Shown here: one piece after another, positions 44,783-55,192 of the stretch
How the letters are laid out: each line of letters starts with the position of its first letter
Position numbering within the stretch: the stretch's first letter is position 1
From: Actinobacillus vicugnae
GTDB taxonomy: Bacteria; Pseudomonadota; Gammaproteobacteria; Enterobacterales; Pasteurellaceae
Reading direction: 5' to 3'
Length of the DNA: 64,000 nucleotides
Assembly: GCF_901687125.1 (NCBI RefSeq)
Contig: NZ_CABFJY010000049.1
Location: 35,426-99,425 of the forward strand
Notes under the pieces: generated by a model
Told to the model about the DNA's origin: nothing
Databases searched by the model: none
What the model saw: only the letters and a program-made list of their open reading frames with translations
Position numbers and translations under genes: made by a program

Positions 44783-45535
44783 CTAAGCAAGAATGCGGCG
44801 AACTCGTTCCAAATCTTCTGGCGTATCCACTCCCACTTGCGGTGCTTGTTTTGCCAGTTCGATATGAATTTTTTCTCCGTACCATAACGCACGTAATTGT
44901 TCTAACGATTCCAACTGCTCTAATTGCGTTGGTTGCCACGCAACATATTGCTTTACAAATCCTGCACGATAAGCGTAGATTCCAATATGGCGTAGGTAAT
45001 TTTGGCTTGCGACAAAAGCATCATCGCAATCGACAAAATGATCACGCGCAAACGGAATTGGTGCACGAGAAAAATAAAGCGCCATACCGTTTTGATCAGC
45101 CAACGCTTTGACGGCGTTCGGGTTAAAAAGTTCTTCTTTGGTTGCTAATTTTACCGCTAACGTCGCCATATTCACGTTACAGCGTCCCAAATTCTCTGCC
45201 ACTTGCGCCACAATCACAGGCGGAATCAGAGGCTCATCACCTTGCACATTTACGATAATTTCATCATCGGCAATCTGCATTTTTTCAATCACTTCCGCCA
45301 AGCGCTCTGTACCTGAATTATGTTGTTCCGAAGTCATACACACTTCCGCACCAAATGCTTTCGCTGTTGCTTCAATTTCTGCGTGGTCGGTTGCAATAAT
45401 CACTCGAGTGGCACCCGCTTGTTGCGCTTTTTCCCACACGTGTTGAATCATCGGTTTACCCGCAATATCTAACAACGGTTTGCGAGGCAAACGGCTTGAA
45501 GCATATCGAGCGGGAATAATCACAGTAAAATTCAT
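44783..45535 (-). CDS. kdsB: 3-deoxy-manno-octulosonate cytidylyltransferase
   Basis: Activates Kdo as CMP-Kdo for the lipooligosaccharide inner core; cytosolic. 250 residues from the ATG at 45535 (AAAGGAA upstream). The nucleotide-binding '[15 protein letters not shown]' is at 6-20 and the Mg-binding NVQGDEPLI at about 95-103. '[12 protein letters not shown]' and the C-terminal '[11 protein letters not shown]' complete the family pattern. Pairs functionally with the GT25 gene in making surface sugars. Confidence 0.95.
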   Translation of the reverse strand: MNFTVIIPARYASSRLPRKPLLDIAGKPMIQHVWEKAQQAGATRVIIATDHAEIEATAKAFGAEVCMTSEQHNSGTERLAEVIEKMQIADDEIIVNVQGDEPLIPPVIVAQVAENLGRCNVNMATLAVKLATKEELFNPNAVKALADQNGMALYFSRAPIPFARDHFVDCDDAFVASQNYLRHIGIYAYRAGFVKQYVAWQPTQLEQLESLEQLRALWYGEKIHIELAKQAPQVGVDTPEDLERVRRILA

Positions 45536-45550
45536 AAGGTTTCCTTTATA

Positions 45551-45634
45551 AAAAACACGGAACATCAACTCAAATTAACATTGCAAAATTCTTAAAAAAT
45601 TAAACCGCTTGTTTAAATAAAACTGATGTTCCGT
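45551..45634 (-). terminator. Long-loop terminator after trxB
   Basis: ACGGAACATCA (45557-45567) pairs with TGATGTTCCGT (45624-45634), an 11-bp perfect stem with a 56-nt loop that contains an uptake core. On the minus strand it ends GTTTTTT. Confidence 0.65.
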
Positions 45635-45641
45635 AAAAATA

Positions 45642-46598
<957 letters not shown>

Positions 46599-46686
46599 TT
46601 AATCCTTCTCAATAAATATTGACGACTATTTTAACGTAAATTTGGTTGTAACTCTATTTTCGTTTTCACTCAGTTTTTTTCGCTTT

Positions 46687-46702
46687 TGTGAACTAGCTAA
46701 CA
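46687..46702. promoter_or_regulatory. Possible CRP site upstream of dhaK
   Basis: TGTGA-ACTAGC-TAACA resembles the CRP consensus TGTGA-N6-TCACA with one half weak. It is about 70 bp before the dhaK start, a reasonable place for catabolite control of a PTS-dependent operon. Confidence 0.35.
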
Positions 46703-46764
46703 GAAATTCGAGCAAGATTTTGCTTAAATTGGGATAAATTTCACTTTTAAAAGGATAGATACCG

Positions 46765-47835
46765 ATGAAAAAACTTATCAATTCAATCGAAACCATCTTA
46801 CAAGAACAATTAACTGGTTTTGCCAAAGCTCACTCTACTCTTACGCTAAATCTCGAACCAACTTATATACGCCGTGCAGATGCTCCAATTGCAGGAAAAG
46901 TGGCGCTGATTTCGGGTGGTGGAAGCGGCCATGAACCAATGCACGCAGGCTTTGTAGGACAAGGAATGCTTGATGGTGCTTGCCCTGGTGCGATTTTCAC
47001 TTCGCCCACGCCAGATCAAATGTTTGAATGCGGTTTAAGTGTCGATAGCGGTGAAGGCGTGTTGCTCTTAATAAAAAACTATACAGGTGATGTATTAAAT
47101 TTCGAAACCGCCACAGAGTTACTCGCCGATAGTGGCGTACAAGTTGCGACCGTTTTAATTGATGACGATGTTGCAGTAAAAGACAGCCTTTATACCGCAG
47201 GTCGACGTGGTGTCGCAAATACGGTATTAATCGAAAAATTATTAGGCGCTGCTGCAGATAAAAGCTACAACTTAACGCAGCTAGCCGAACTCGGTTATAA
47301 ATTAAATAATGCGGGGCATTCAATTGGTATTGCGCTTGGTGCTTGTACTGTCCCAGCCGCAGGTAAACCGTCGTTCAATTTAGCTGAAAATGAAATGGAA
47401 TTTGGGGTAGGAATTCACGGTGAACCTGGTATCGAACGTCGCTCGTTTGAAAATTTAGATCAAACTGTTAAACAGATGTTTGAAACGCTGATTGCACATG
47501 GTGATTATGAGCGCACTGTACGCCGTTGGGATAATGACAGCCAACAATGGCATGAAGTATTAGATAAAAAACAAGCCTTACAAAAAGGTGATCGGGTGAT
47601 TGCATTAGTCAATAATTTAGGGGCAGTGCCACTTTCTGAGTTATATGGCGTTTACAACGTACTAGCGGATTGTTGCGAACAATTTGGCTTAACGATTGAG
47701 CGTAATTTAGTTGGTTCATACTGCACTTCATTAGATATGCAAGGCGTCTCAATTACCTTATTGAAAGTAGATGATCACGATCTCGCACTTTGGGATGCAC
47801 CAGTTAATACGCCTGCATTACGTTGGGGAGTGTAA
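46765..47835 (+). CDS. dhaK: Dihydroxyacetone kinase subunit K (substrate binding)
   Basis: Binds dihydroxyacetone covalently as a hemiaminal for phosphorylation to DHAP by DhaL. 356 residues, same as E. coli. The substrate-binding His218 lies in GIHGEPGIE and the GGGSGHEP loop is near 51-58. AAAAGGATA precedes the ATG. First gene of dhaKLM; dhaL starts 1 base after its stop. No dhaR regulator gene is nearby. Confidence 0.96.
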   Translation: MKKLINSIETILQEQLTGFAKAHSTLTLNLEPTYIRRADAPIAGKVALISGGGSGHEPMHAGFVGQGMLDGACPGAIFTSPTPDQMFECGLSVDSGEGVLLLIKNYTGDVLNFETATELLADSGVQVATVLIDDDVAVKDSLYTAGRRGVANTVLIEKLLGAAADKSYNLTQLAELGYKLNNAGHSIGIALGACTVPAAGKPSFNLAENEMEFGVGIHGEPGIERRSFENLDQTVKQMFETLIAHGDYERTVRRWDNDSQQWHEVLDKKQALQKGDRVIALVNNLGAVPLSELYGVYNVLADCCEQFGLTIERNLVGSYCTSLDMQGVSITLLKVDDHDLALWDAPVNTPALRWGV

Positions 47836-47836
47836 A

Positions 47837-48463
47837 ATGACAATTTCAAAACAACAAATTCTGCAATGGCTGGCAAACTGTGAAAAAACGATGACAGAAC
47901 AGCGTGATTTTCTCACTCAATTAGATACCGAAATCGGTGATGGTGATCATGGTTTAAATATGCAACGAGGTTTTAGCAAAGCCTTGGAAAAGGTCGAGAC
48001 GGTGCATGATAAAGATATTGGCACAATCCTAAAAACCGTTGGTATGACTCTACTTTCGCAAGTCGGTGGTGCGAGTGGTCCACTATACGGCACGTTGTTT
48101 ATTAAAGGTGCTACCGTTGTAAATGATAAAGAGCAACTCAGTTTTACGGAATTATTAGATTTTTTCAACGCAGGCGTGGCAGGTATTGTGGCTCGAGGAC
48201 GAGCCGAACTTAACGATAAAACCATGTGTGATGTGTGGCTACCCCTATTAAGCGAATTAGCGCAAGCTAACCAATCACAACCAGAAGCCGAATTACTCAA
48301 ACAAGCGGTCAAAAAAGCCGAAAATTTTGCAAACGCCACTGTGCCGATGATTGCGAAAAAAGGGCGAGCAAGCTATTTGGGTGAACGAAGCATTGGGCAT
48401 GCGGATCCAGGTGCAATGTCGAGTTATTATTTAATCAAAGCCTTAAGCGAAGCGGTTGAATAG
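47837..48463 (+). CDS. dhaL: Dihydroxyacetone kinase subunit L (ADP-binding)
   Basis: 208 residues, all helical; holds a tightly bound ADP that is rephosphorylated by DhaM. Mg-binding aspartates in 'TEIGDGDHGLNMQRG' (about 29-43), and 'GGASGPLYG' and 'RGRAELNDKTMCD' for nucleotide contact. Starts right after the dhaK stop (TAAAATG). Translational coupling is likely. Confidence 0.95.
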   Translation: MTISKQQILQWLANCEKTMTEQRDFLTQLDTEIGDGDHGLNMQRGFSKALEKVETVHDKDIGTILKTVGMTLLSQVGGASGPLYGTLFIKGATVVNDKEQLSFTELLDFFNAGVAGIVARGRAELNDKTMCDVWLPLLSELAQANQSQPEAELLKQAVKKAENFANATVPMIAKKGRASYLGERSIGHADPGAMSSYYLIKALSEAVE

Positions 48464-48471
48464 GAGTAGAA

Positions 48472-48879
48472 ATGGTTAATCTAGTCATTGTTTCACACAG
48501 TAAACAACTTGGAGAGGGGGTGGCAGAGATTGCCCGCCAAATGACACAAGGAGCGTGTCACATTGCAGTTGCAGCAGGGATTGACGATATTGATAATCCG
48601 ATTGGCACCGATGCAGTAAAAATTATGAATGCAATTGAAGAGGTATTCAGTGAAGATGGCGTTGCGGTTTTTGTCGATCTCGGTAGCGCTATTTTAAGTG
48701 CGGAAACCGCAATTGATTTACTTGAGCCAGAAAAAGCAGAAAAAACCGCGATTAGTTACGCGCCGTTAGTAGAAGGCGTTTTTGCGGCGGCAGTGGCTGC
48801 GGCAGGAGGTGATGATTTAGCAACGGTATTACAAGAAGCGAATGATGCAGCTACATTAAAATTGCAACAAGCGGTCTAA
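48472..48879 (+). CDS. dhaM: Single-domain DhaM, PTS phosphotransfer protein
   Basis: 135 residues: a lone EIIA-mannose-like domain that passes phosphate from HPr to DhaL-bound ADP. The phosphorylated His9 is in IVSHSKQLGEG. E. coli DhaM has two more domains (HPr- and EI-like, 472 residues in total); this short form resembles the Lactococcus type. The end is natural: a stop followed by a terminator with no leftover domain. Hence phosphate must come from the general HPr encoded elsewhere. Confidence 0.92.
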   Translation: MVNLVIVSHSKQLGEGVAEIARQMTQGACHIAVAAGIDDIDNPIGTDAVKIMNAIEEVFSEDGVAVFVDLGSAILSAETAIDLLEPEKAEKTAISYAPLVEGVFAAAVAAAGGDDLATVLQEANDAATLKLQQAV

Positions 48880-48904
48880 TTTTTCGGATTATTTACCAAT
48901 AATC

Positions 48905-48941
48905 AAAAATGAGGTGAGCGATTGGCTCTACCTCATTTTTT
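48905..48941. terminator. Bidirectional terminator dhaM / cnoX
   Basis: AAAAATGAGGT / ACCTCATTTTT stem closing a 14-nt loop, T-runs on both strands. Confidence 0.85.
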
Positions 48942-48945
48942 GCTT

Positions 48946-49791
48946 CTAATAAAGTAGGGAATAAAGTTGGCGTCTAAATTTAGCTACAATAGGATCATTA
49001 CCCAGAGCCGCAAGAATCGCTAAAAATTGACTTTTTAGTTCGCCATTTGCCACATTTAAATCAGATTTAAGCCAATCAAATAATAAACTTAACGCTTCCT
49101 CATTTTTATGTGCTTGGTGTAACTGATTGGCTAAACGAATCGCAATTTCAGGCGTTTTTTGATTCGCATAATCCGCTTGTAACTGCTGTAATTCAGGCGA
49201 TTCATTTGCTTGTTCTAATAAGTCAATTTGCGCTTGCAAACCATTCCAACGGCTATCTCTATCTTGGATTGGAATTTGTTTTAAAATTTCGCGCGCTTCC
49301 TCTATTTTCTTCATCACAATAAAAGTTTCAGCATATAGTAGCGCAAAATCACTATTTTTTTTATTGCTCATTTCCCAAGCAGCTTTTAATAAAGGTAGTG
49401 CTTCTTCATAGCGCTGATCCTGTAATAATTCCAATGCCTGATTAAATTTAAGATCTTCTTCTTTCGGCAGAATATTTGCTAATCTCACACGCATTTCTTG
49501 TTCAGAGATCGTACCTTGAATGACATCAATAGGCTGCCCACCTGCAAATAGATACATGGTTGGCACTACTTGCACTCTAAATTGGCTTGCCAAAGCTTGC
49601 TGTTCGTCACAATTTACCGTTGCCAATAAAAATTGCGCAGGATTTTCATCCGCTAAACGGCGTAATAACGCATCCATTTCCAGTGAAGCAGGCTCTCGTG
49701 TGGAGATAAAATTAAATACCACAGGCACTTGTGCTGTTGCATTCCATACTTCACTAAAATTGTTTTCAGTAACATTGACAAAATAATTCAT
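48946..49791 (-). CDS. cnoX: Chaperedoxin CnoX (YbbN)
   Basis: 281 residues from the ATG at 49791 (AGAGGAA upstream). Thioredoxin-like domain (1-110) followed by TPR-like helices (about 115-281); the C-terminus 'FRRQLYSLLY' matches E. coli YbbN. In E. coli CnoX holds hypochlorous-acid-damaged proteins and hands them to GroEL. The thioredoxin active-site CxxC is absent ('STREPASLE' in its place), as expected for a holdase without thiol-reductase activity. Follows glpE by 42 bp. Confidence 0.92.
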   Translation of the reverse strand: MNYFVNVTENNFSEVWNATAQVPVVFNFISTREPASLEMDALLRRLADENPAQFLLATVNCDEQQALASQFRVQVVPTMYLFAGGQPIDVIQGTISEQEMRVRLANILPKEEDLKFNQALELLQDQRYEEALPLLKAAWEMSNKKNSDFALLYAETFIVMKKIEEAREILKQIPIQDRDSRWNGLQAQIDLLEQANESPELQQLQADYANQKTPEIAIRLANQLHQAHKNEEALSLLFDWLKSDLNVANGELKSQFLAILAALGNDPIVAKFRRQLYSLLY

Positions 49792-49833
49792 ACGATTTCC
49801 TCTCATGCAAATGAGCCATATTATAGCCTATTT

Positions 49834-50160
49834 TTAATAAGCCGTTTCAATCGGAAGCCCATTTCGTTCCCAAGCATCAAAACCGCCTTTCACGCTATAC
49901 ACACGCTCAAAACCTTGTTCTACTAAAAATTGTGCAGTATGCATGCTACTCACCCCGTGATAACAAATCACCACCACGGGTTCTTCGTAATCCACTTGAT
50001 CTAAAAAACGCCCATAGTTTTCATTCGTTAAATGGAACGCATCTTGCGGGTGGCTATAAATATAACGGCGTGTATCACGCACATCGACTAAGGTTGCTCC
50101 TTCACTGTTGATTAATTCCCATGCTTGTTGCGGACTAATTTCAATAAATGTATCGCTCAT
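49834..50160 (-). CDS. glpE: Thiosulfate sulfurtransferase GlpE (single-domain rhodanese)
   Basis: 108 residues. Transfers sulfane sulfur from thiosulfate to cyanide or thioredoxin. Catalytic Cys66 is in CYHGVSS, the GlpE-type active loop. 'VDVRDTRRY' and 'GGFDAWERNGLP' are typical rhodanese segments. In E. coli it heads glpEGR; here it precedes cnoX with no glpG or glpR nearby. Divergent from exbB. Confidence 0.93.
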   Translation of the reverse strand: MSDTFIEISPQQAWELINSEGATLVDVRDTRRYIYSHPQDAFHLTNENYGRFLDQVDYEEPVVVICYHGVSSMHTAQFLVEQGFERVYSVKGGFDAWERNGLPIETAY

Positions 50161-50255
50161 AAATTTATTCTCAAATTTTGTTAGTGAGTTAAAAAATGGC
50201 TGAATATATCACAATCTATTTTAAAAAAATAAACGAGAATACCTATTATTACGAG

Positions 50256-50303
50256 TTGAATTTTTTGCCTTAGTTAGTATAATTACGAACCATTTTCATT
50301 ATG
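50256..50303 (+). promoter_or_regulatory. exbB promoter with a possible Fur site
   Basis: TTGAAT (50256-50261), 16 bp, TATAAT (50278-50283). The TATAATTACGAACCATTTTCATTAT stretch is too loose to call firmly, but its right half resembles a Fur half-site (ATTTTCATTAT), where Fur would block RNA polymerase. Confidence 0.55.
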
Positions 50304-50348
50304 ACAGAATTATCTGTAATTTATATTTAGATCGTCTCCGAGGATTTT

Positions 50349-50801
50349 ATGGAACAAATGCTTGAACTGTTACAAGGTCATGTAGACTACTTAATTTTAG
50401 GTTTATTATTATTAATGAGTGTTATATTAGTGTGGAAAATTATTGAGCGTGTACTCTTTTATAAACAGCTTGATGTCACAAAATATGAAACCCTCCAAGA
50501 TTTAGAAATTGATACAACTCGTAATCTCACCACCATCTCAACTATTGGTGCTAATGCTCCTTATATCGGTTTATTAGGTACCGTATTAGGTATCTTACTT
50601 ACCTTCTATCATTTAGGTCACTCTGGTGGCGAAATTGATGCAGCATCAATTATGGTTCACCTCTCACTTGCCTTAAAAGCAACAGCAGCTGGTATCTTAG
50701 TAGCAATCCCTGCGATGATGTTCTATAGCGGTTTTAATCGTAAAGTAGATGAAAGCAAACTTAAATGGCAAGCTATTCAAGCTCGTAACGCTAATCAATA
50801 A
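50349..50801 (+). CDS. exbB: ExbB, TonB-complex proton channel subunit
   Basis: 150 residues with three membrane segments, the short form seen in Pasteurellaceae (E. coli 244). With ExbD it couples proton flow to TonB. '[22 protein letters not shown]' region (just after residue 60) and '[20 protein letters not shown]' carry the conserved channel helices. AGGA site before the ATG. First gene of exbB-exbD-tonB. Confidence 0.95.
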   Translation: MEQMLELLQGHVDYLILGLLLLMSVILVWKIIERVLFYKQLDVTKYETLQDLEIDTTRNLTTISTIGANAPYIGLLGTVLGILLTFYHLGHSGGEIDAASIMVHLSLALKATAAGILVAIPAMMFYSGFNRKVDESKLKWQAIQARNANQ

Positions 50802-50845
50802 GCGGTTCAATTTCTGTTATTTTTTACAAATAGATCAGGTTTCTT

Positions 50846-51235
50846 ATGAAAAAATTTGACGAAATTAATATTATTCCGTTCATCGACATTATGTTGGTGC
50901 TATTGGCAATTGTATTGGTGACCGCATCGTTTATTTCTCAAGGGAAAATTCAAGTAAACGTACCGAAAGCAACAACAACCCAAGCGATGAAAGCGGACGA
51001 ATTAGCAAAACTTCTTACAATCACCGAAAACAACGAGTTTTATTTCAATGATCAGCCGATTACTAAAGAAGCACTCACCAACGAGATTGCAACGTGGGAT
51101 AAAACACAAAAAGTAGCTTTAAAAGTAGATGGCGCGGTGGCATTTGAAAAATTTGTCGAACTCACTGACGTGCTTTCTGCGAATGAAATAAAAAATGTGG
51201 CGATTGTAACAAAAAAAGACACAGCCCAAAAATAG
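50846..51235 (+). CDS. exbD: ExbD, TonB-complex subunit
   Basis: 129 residues, one N-terminal membrane helix holding the essential Asp14 ([10 protein letters not shown]), then a periplasmic domain. Works with ExbB as the energy converter for TonB. The gene follows exbB by 44 bp (an uptake-like GCGGTTCAA lies in the gap) and precedes tonB by 9 bp. Confidence 0.95.
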   Translation: MKKFDEINIIPFIDIMLVLLAIVLVTASFISQGKIQVNVPKATTTQAMKADELAKLLTITENNEFYFNDQPITKEALTNEIATWDKTQKVALKVDGAVAFEKFVELTDVLSANEIKNVAIVTKKDTAQK

Positions 51236-51244
51236 GATACGAGT

Positions 51245-52114
51245 ATGAAGAAAAAACATTCTCGTATTGGTTTAATTGGTTCTGTGCTTATTCATACGGT
51301 AATTTTTGCTGGTTTTGCAACCATGGTAAAAACATCTCATTCAGATGGCAAACCTGATGAAGAAGTGATGTCAATGGAATTAGTTGCGGCTTTGCTTGAG
51401 CAACCACAGGTGGCAGTAGCTGAAGAAGATCCTATTCAAACGGAACCAGAGCCAGAACAAAAAGAGCCTGAACCAGAACCTGAAGCTGAAGCAATTCCTG
51501 AGCCAAAGCCTCAACCAAAACCAAAAGAAAAACCAAAAGAAAAGCCGAAGGAAAAGGAAAAACCAAAACCGAAAGAAAAACCTAAAGAGCAAGAAAAGCC
51601 AAAAGAAAAACCGAAAAAAGAGAAACCTAAAGAGAAGCCAATCAAAGCCTTAGAAAAAGGGCCTGAAGCAAAACAAGGTATTGTCGCAAAAGCGATTCCA
51701 AATGCAATACAAGGTACACAAATGCGAGCTGGGATTCCAAACGGCAGACCTGATGGCAATCCAAATGGCACTTCTGCAAACGGCTCGACTAATGGTGCGG
51801 CTGGTGGAAGCGGTAGTGGTAGCTCGGGTAGCGAAATCGGTGCTTATAAAGCGGCATTACAACGCGCTTTACAACGCCGAGCGAACAACGCCTACCCTGC
51901 TCGAGAAAAAATGATGCGTAAAACAGGTATCGTAACTATCGGCTTCAACGTTTCTTCATCGGGCGAACTGACGAATGTAAAAGTATTAAACAGTTCTGGA
52001 AATAGTAATTTGGATAACGCAGCGGTAAAAGCGGCACAAGGCACCAAAGTATCGCCACCACCGCTAGGGTTCCCAAGTAGTGTTACCGTTCCTGTGAAAT
52101 TCTCGATTGAATAA
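51245..52114 (+). CDS. tonB: TonB energy transducer
   Basis: 289 residues. An N-terminal membrane anchor with the functional Ser13-xxx-His17 pair; then a long Pro/Glu/Lys region (about 60-138) of EPEP and KPKEKP repeats that spans the periplasm; a Gly/Ser/Asn-rich linker (150-195, 'GGSGSGSSGS'); and the C-terminal TonB fold (about 200-289, 'GIVTIGFNVSSSGELTNVKV'). It transmits energy to outer-membrane receptors for iron, heme or transferrin. The low-complexity stretch may vary in length between strains. Confidence 0.95.
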   Translation: MKKKHSRIGLIGSVLIHTVIFAGFATMVKTSHSDGKPDEEVMSMELVAALLEQPQVAVAEEDPIQTEPEPEQKEPEPEPEAEAIPEPKPQPKPKEKPKEKPKEKEKPKPKEKPKEQEKPKEKPKKEKPKEKPIKALEKGPEAKQGIVAKAIPNAIQGTQMRAGIPNGRPDGNPNGTSANGSTNGAAGGSGSGSSGSEIGAYKAALQRALQRRANNAYPAREKMMRKTGIVTIGFNVSSSGELTNVKVLNSSGNSNLDNAAVKAAQGTKVSPPPLGFPSSVTVPVKFSIE

Positions 52115-52119
52115 GCCAC

Positions 52120-52152
52120 TAAATAGGCTCCTAAAATGGAGCCTATTTTTTT
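52120..52152 (+). terminator. Terminator of exbBD-tonB
   Basis: AATAGGCTCC-TAAAAT-GGAGCCTATT, 10-bp stem and seven T. Confidence 0.92.
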
Positions 52153-52424
52153 GCAATAAGCGGTCATTTTTCGAAATGATTTAGCATATGTACAAGAAAG
52201 CAAATCTGTTGCAATAATCTAGAAGCGAATTGCATTCGCCTAAACCATTTGTAATGAACATAATAAGGGCGAACACCGTTCTCCTCTACAAACAACACAA
52301 GGACAATCGCGACACAAAAACACTATTTTGCAAAAATTAGGCAAATTATAACCGCTTGCCTAAAGTAGGTGGCTTAAGTAAAATAAACTGTATTATTTTT
52401 ATTATGAAAATTGAGGAAAATGTA
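52153..52424. other. Spacer between tonB and ybaB with a worn REP-like hairpin pair
   Basis: No gene seen. GCGAAT-TGC-ATTCGC (52225-52239) and the imperfect GGGCGAAC-ACC-GTTCTCC (52267-52284) look like remains of a GGGCGAA...TTCGCCC intergenic repeat. Uptake cores lie at 52158 and 52350. Confidence 0.45.
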
Positions 52425-52754
52425 ATGTTTGGAAAAGGCGGCTTAGGCGGTTTAATGAAACAAGCTCAGCAAATGCAAGAGCGTATGCAAAAAATGCAAG
52501 AAGAAATCGCACAACTTGAAGTAACAGGCGAATCTGGCGCGGGCTTAGTTAAAGTTACAATCAATGGTGCACATAACTGCCGTCGTATTGAGATCGATCC
52601 TTCATTAATGGAAGATGACAAAGAAATGGTTGAAGATTTAGTTGCTGCAGCATTCAATGATGCCGTTCGCCGTGCAGAAGAAATGCAAAAAGAAAAAATG
52701 GCGAGTGTAACTGCAGGTATGCAATTACCACCAGGTATGAAATTCCCATTCTAA
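52425..52754 (+). CDS. ybaB: Nucleoid-associated protein YbaB/EbfC
   Basis: 109 residues from the ATG at 52425 (TGAGGA upstream; an earlier start at 52356 is not supported). Small DNA-binding dimer with Met/Gln-rich coiled N-terminus ('[20 protein letters not shown]') and a compact core ('[17 protein letters not shown]'). It sits before recR as in most bacteria, although dnaX, usually upstream, is replaced by tonB here. Confidence 0.94.
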
Positions 52755-52815
52755 TTTAGCGATAATGGATAGTTAAAGCTATCCATTATTAATTTTCAAT
52801 TACCCATTCCTATCT

Positions 52816-53421
52816 ATGCAAATTAGTCCTTTACTCGAAAACCTAATGGAAGCCTTGCGTGCATTACCTGGTGTTGGTCCCAAATCCGCTCAACGTATGG
52901 CATACCATTTATTACAACGCAATCGTTCTGGCGGTGTGAATTTATCTAAAGCATTAAATGAAGCGATGACCCATATTGGGCATTGCCGTTCTTGCCGTAC
53001 TTTTACCGAAGAGGAAGAATGCAATATTTGTAAAAATCCTCGCCGTCAAATGAGCGGTCAACTTTGTGTGGTTGAAATGCCTGAAGATATTCAAGCGATT
53101 GAACAAACAGGGCAATTCTCAGGGCGCTATTTCGTATTAATGGGGCATCTTTCACCACTGGATGGAATCGGTCCAAGAGAGATCGGTTTAGATTTATTGC
53201 AACAGCGTTTAGGGAATGAGTCTTTTCACGAAGTGATTCTCGCTACCAATCCAACCATTGAAGGCGATGCGACCGCCAATTACATTGCAGAAATGTGTCG
53301 TATTCATAACGTGAAAGTCACCCGAATCGCACACGGCATTCCAGTAGGTGGCTCACTTGAAATGGTTGATGGAACGACGCTTTCTCATTCGTTTGCTGGC
53401 AGACGAGATATTTTGTTATAA
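52816..53421 (+). CDS. recR: Recombination protein RecR
   Basis: 201 residues. With RecF and RecO it loads RecA at single-strand gaps. N-terminal helix-hairpin-helix ('[20 protein letters not shown]', 13-32), a Cys4 zinc finger (CRSC...CNIC, about 57-75), and a Toprim domain beginning '[17 protein letters not shown]'. C-terminal Walker-like 'GRRDILL'. Operon with ybaB. Confidence 0.96.
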   Translation: MQISPLLENLMEALRALPGVGPKSAQRMAYHLLQRNRSGGVNLSKALNEAMTHIGHCRSCRTFTEEEECNICKNPRRQMSGQLCVVEMPEDIQAIEQTGQFSGRYFVLMGHLSPLDGIGPREIGLDLLQQRLGNESFHEVILATNPTIEGDATANYIAEMCRIHNVKVTRIAHGIPVGGSLEMVDGTTLSHSFAGRRDILL

Positions 53422-53492
53422 GGCGAAAAGGCTATTTGGATAGCATTAAAAGTCTGATATAATTACTCAAGTATTAATCACTAGAGGTTATC

Positions 53493-53825
53493 ATGGAAAC
53501 TATCAACACAATTGAAAAAATCAAAAAACAAATTAGCGAAAACCCAATTCTGCTTTATATGAAAGGTTCGCCAAAATTCCCTTCATGTGGATTCTCTGCG
53601 CGTGCCGTAGAAGCGGTAATTAACTGCCAAGTGCCATTTGGTTATGTAGATATTTTAACTAACCCAGATATTCGTGCGGAATTACCAAAATTTGCAAACT
53701 GGCCAACTTTCCCACAATTATGGGTAGAAGGCGAATTAGTTGGTGGCTGTGATATCGTGTTGGAAATGTTCCAAAAAGGTGAATTACAAACCTTATTAAA
53801 AGAAGTTGCAGCAAAACATGCTTAA
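53493..53825 (+). CDS. grxD: Monothiol glutaredoxin 4
   Basis: 110 residues. CGFS-type glutaredoxin that carries or stores [2Fe-2S] clusters. CGFS motif at 32-35; GSH-binding 'NWPTFPQLWVEGELVGGCDI' near 70-89. Starts with a GAGG site and ends in a strong terminator. Monocistronic. Confidence 0.95.
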   Translation: METINTIEKIKKQISENPILLYMKGSPKFPSCGFSARAVEAVINCQVPFGYVDILTNPDIRAELPKFANWPTFPQLWVEGELVGGCDIVLEMFQKGELQTLLKEVAAKHA

Positions 53826-53884
53826 TTCTTTGATAAATAGGGGCTGTTGATGCTTATTTATTATTTGAGCAACAGTACCTAGCT

Positions 53885-53914
53885 AGCCCAAGCAAATTGC
53901 TTGGGCTTTTTTTA
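53885..53914 (+). terminator. Terminator after grxD
   Basis: AGCCCAAGC-AAATT-GCTTGGGCT with seven T following. Confidence 0.93.
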
Positions 53915-53982
53915 TAAAAATACGCTTTCAGCTCTTACATTCTTATTCATTTTTGGCTTACAATGTAAAAATTCATTTGTAA

Positions 53983-54010
53983 TAAATAACAATAAGGACA
54001 CAACAAAATG
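53983..54010 (+). promoter_or_regulatory. ilvE leader shared with ilvG
   Basis: TAAATAACAATAAG and AGGACACAACAAAATG, overlapping by AG, match the blocks at 32376-32419 exactly. Confidence 0.6.
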
Positions 54011-55045
54011 GCTTTAAAAGATTTAGATTGGGCTAATTTAGGCTTCTCTTACATCAAAACTGAATATCGCTTTATCGCGCACTGGAAAGACGGTAAATGG
54101 GATGAAGGTCAATTAACTACCGATAATATACTCCATATTCACGAAGGTTCAACTGCACTTCACTACGGTCAACAATGTTTCGAAGGTTTAAAAGCTTATC
54201 GTTGCAAAGACGGTTCAATTAACTTATTCCGCCCTGAAGAAAATGCAAAACGTATGCAAGGCACTGCTCGCCGTTTATTAATGGCTGAAGTACCTACCGA
54301 ATTATTTGTGCGCGCTTGTAAAGAGGTCGTAAAAGCAAACCAAGATTGGTTAGGCCCTTATGGTTCTGGCGCAACCCTTTACTTACGTCCATTCTTAATT
54401 GGTGTTGGCGAAAATATCGGTGTAAAAGCTGCACCTGAATATATTTTCTCGGTATTCTGTTGCCCTGTTGGCGCTTATTTTAAAGGTGGTTTAGCACCGT
54501 CTAACTTTATCACAACAAATTACGACCGTGCGGCACCAATGGGAACGGGTGGTGTGAAAGTAGGTGGTAACTACGCAGCGAGTTTATTACCTCACGAATT
54601 AGCGGTACAGCAAGGTAGTACAATACGTAAATTTGCTGATGCAATCTACCTAGATCCAAAAACGCATAGCAAAATTGAAGAAGTGGGTGCAGCAAATTTC
54701 TTTGGTATTACGAAAGACAATAAATTTATTACCCCAATTTCCGAATCAATCTTACCAAGTATTACTAAATACTCTTTATTACATATCGCAAAAGAGCGTT
54801 TAGGTATGGAAACAATTGAAGGCGATGTTTATATCGATCAATTAGATCAATTTGCAGAAGCAGGCGCTTGTGGTACTGCCGCGGTGATTACCCCAGTTGG
54901 CGGTATTCAGCATAATGACAACTTCCACGTATTCTATTCAGAAACAGAAGTTGGCCCCGTAACTAAACGTTTATATGCAGAATTAACAGGTATCCAATTT
55001 GGTGATGTAGAAGCCCCAGAAGGCTGGATTGTTAAAGTAGAATAA
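54008..55045 (+). CDS. ilvE: Branched-chain-amino-acid aminotransferase (fold IV, eukaryote-like type)
   Basis: PLP enzyme performing the last step of Val, Leu and Ile synthesis. 345 residues, longer than E. coli IlvE (309) and similar to the 340-360-residue type found in Firmicutes and eukaryotes. PLP Lys184 is in [10 protein letters not shown]; '[19 protein letters not shown]' near 53-71 and '[16 protein letters not shown]' near 289-304 complete the pattern. Shares an unusual leader with ilvG. Stands apart from the ilvGMD cluster by about 17 kb. Confidence 0.94.
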   Translation: MALKDLDWANLGFSYIKTEYRFIAHWKDGKWDEGQLTTDNILHIHEGSTALHYGQQCFEGLKAYRCKDGSINLFRPEENAKRMQGTARRLLMAEVPTELFVRACKEVVKANQDWLGPYGSGATLYLRPFLIGVGENIGVKAAPEYIFSVFCCPVGAYFKGGLAPSNFITTNYDRAAPMGTGGVKVGGNYAASLLPHELAVQQGSTIRKFADAIYLDPKTHSKIEEVGAANFFGITKDNKFITPISESILPSITKYSLLHIAKERLGMETIEGDVYIDQLDQFAEAGACGTAAVITPVGGIQHNDNFHVFYSETEVGPVTKRLYAELTGIQFGDVEAPEGWIVKVE

Positions 55046-55192
55046 CGCTAATTTAACATTAACAAGCGGTCGGATTTTGCAGTTTTTTTGATAAACTGTA
55101 GCAGTTACACAAGCTCTTTGGTGCATTTGCTACATAATTTCGAATTTTTTGCAAATTTCTACCGCTTGTTTTATTTCAAAAGTAGGAAGATT

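Noticed and set aside
51380..51771. Phe/Gly/Ser-rich frames on the minus strand of tonB
   Set aside because: Shadow of the Pro/Glu/Lys repeat in TonB; low complexity and no start signals.
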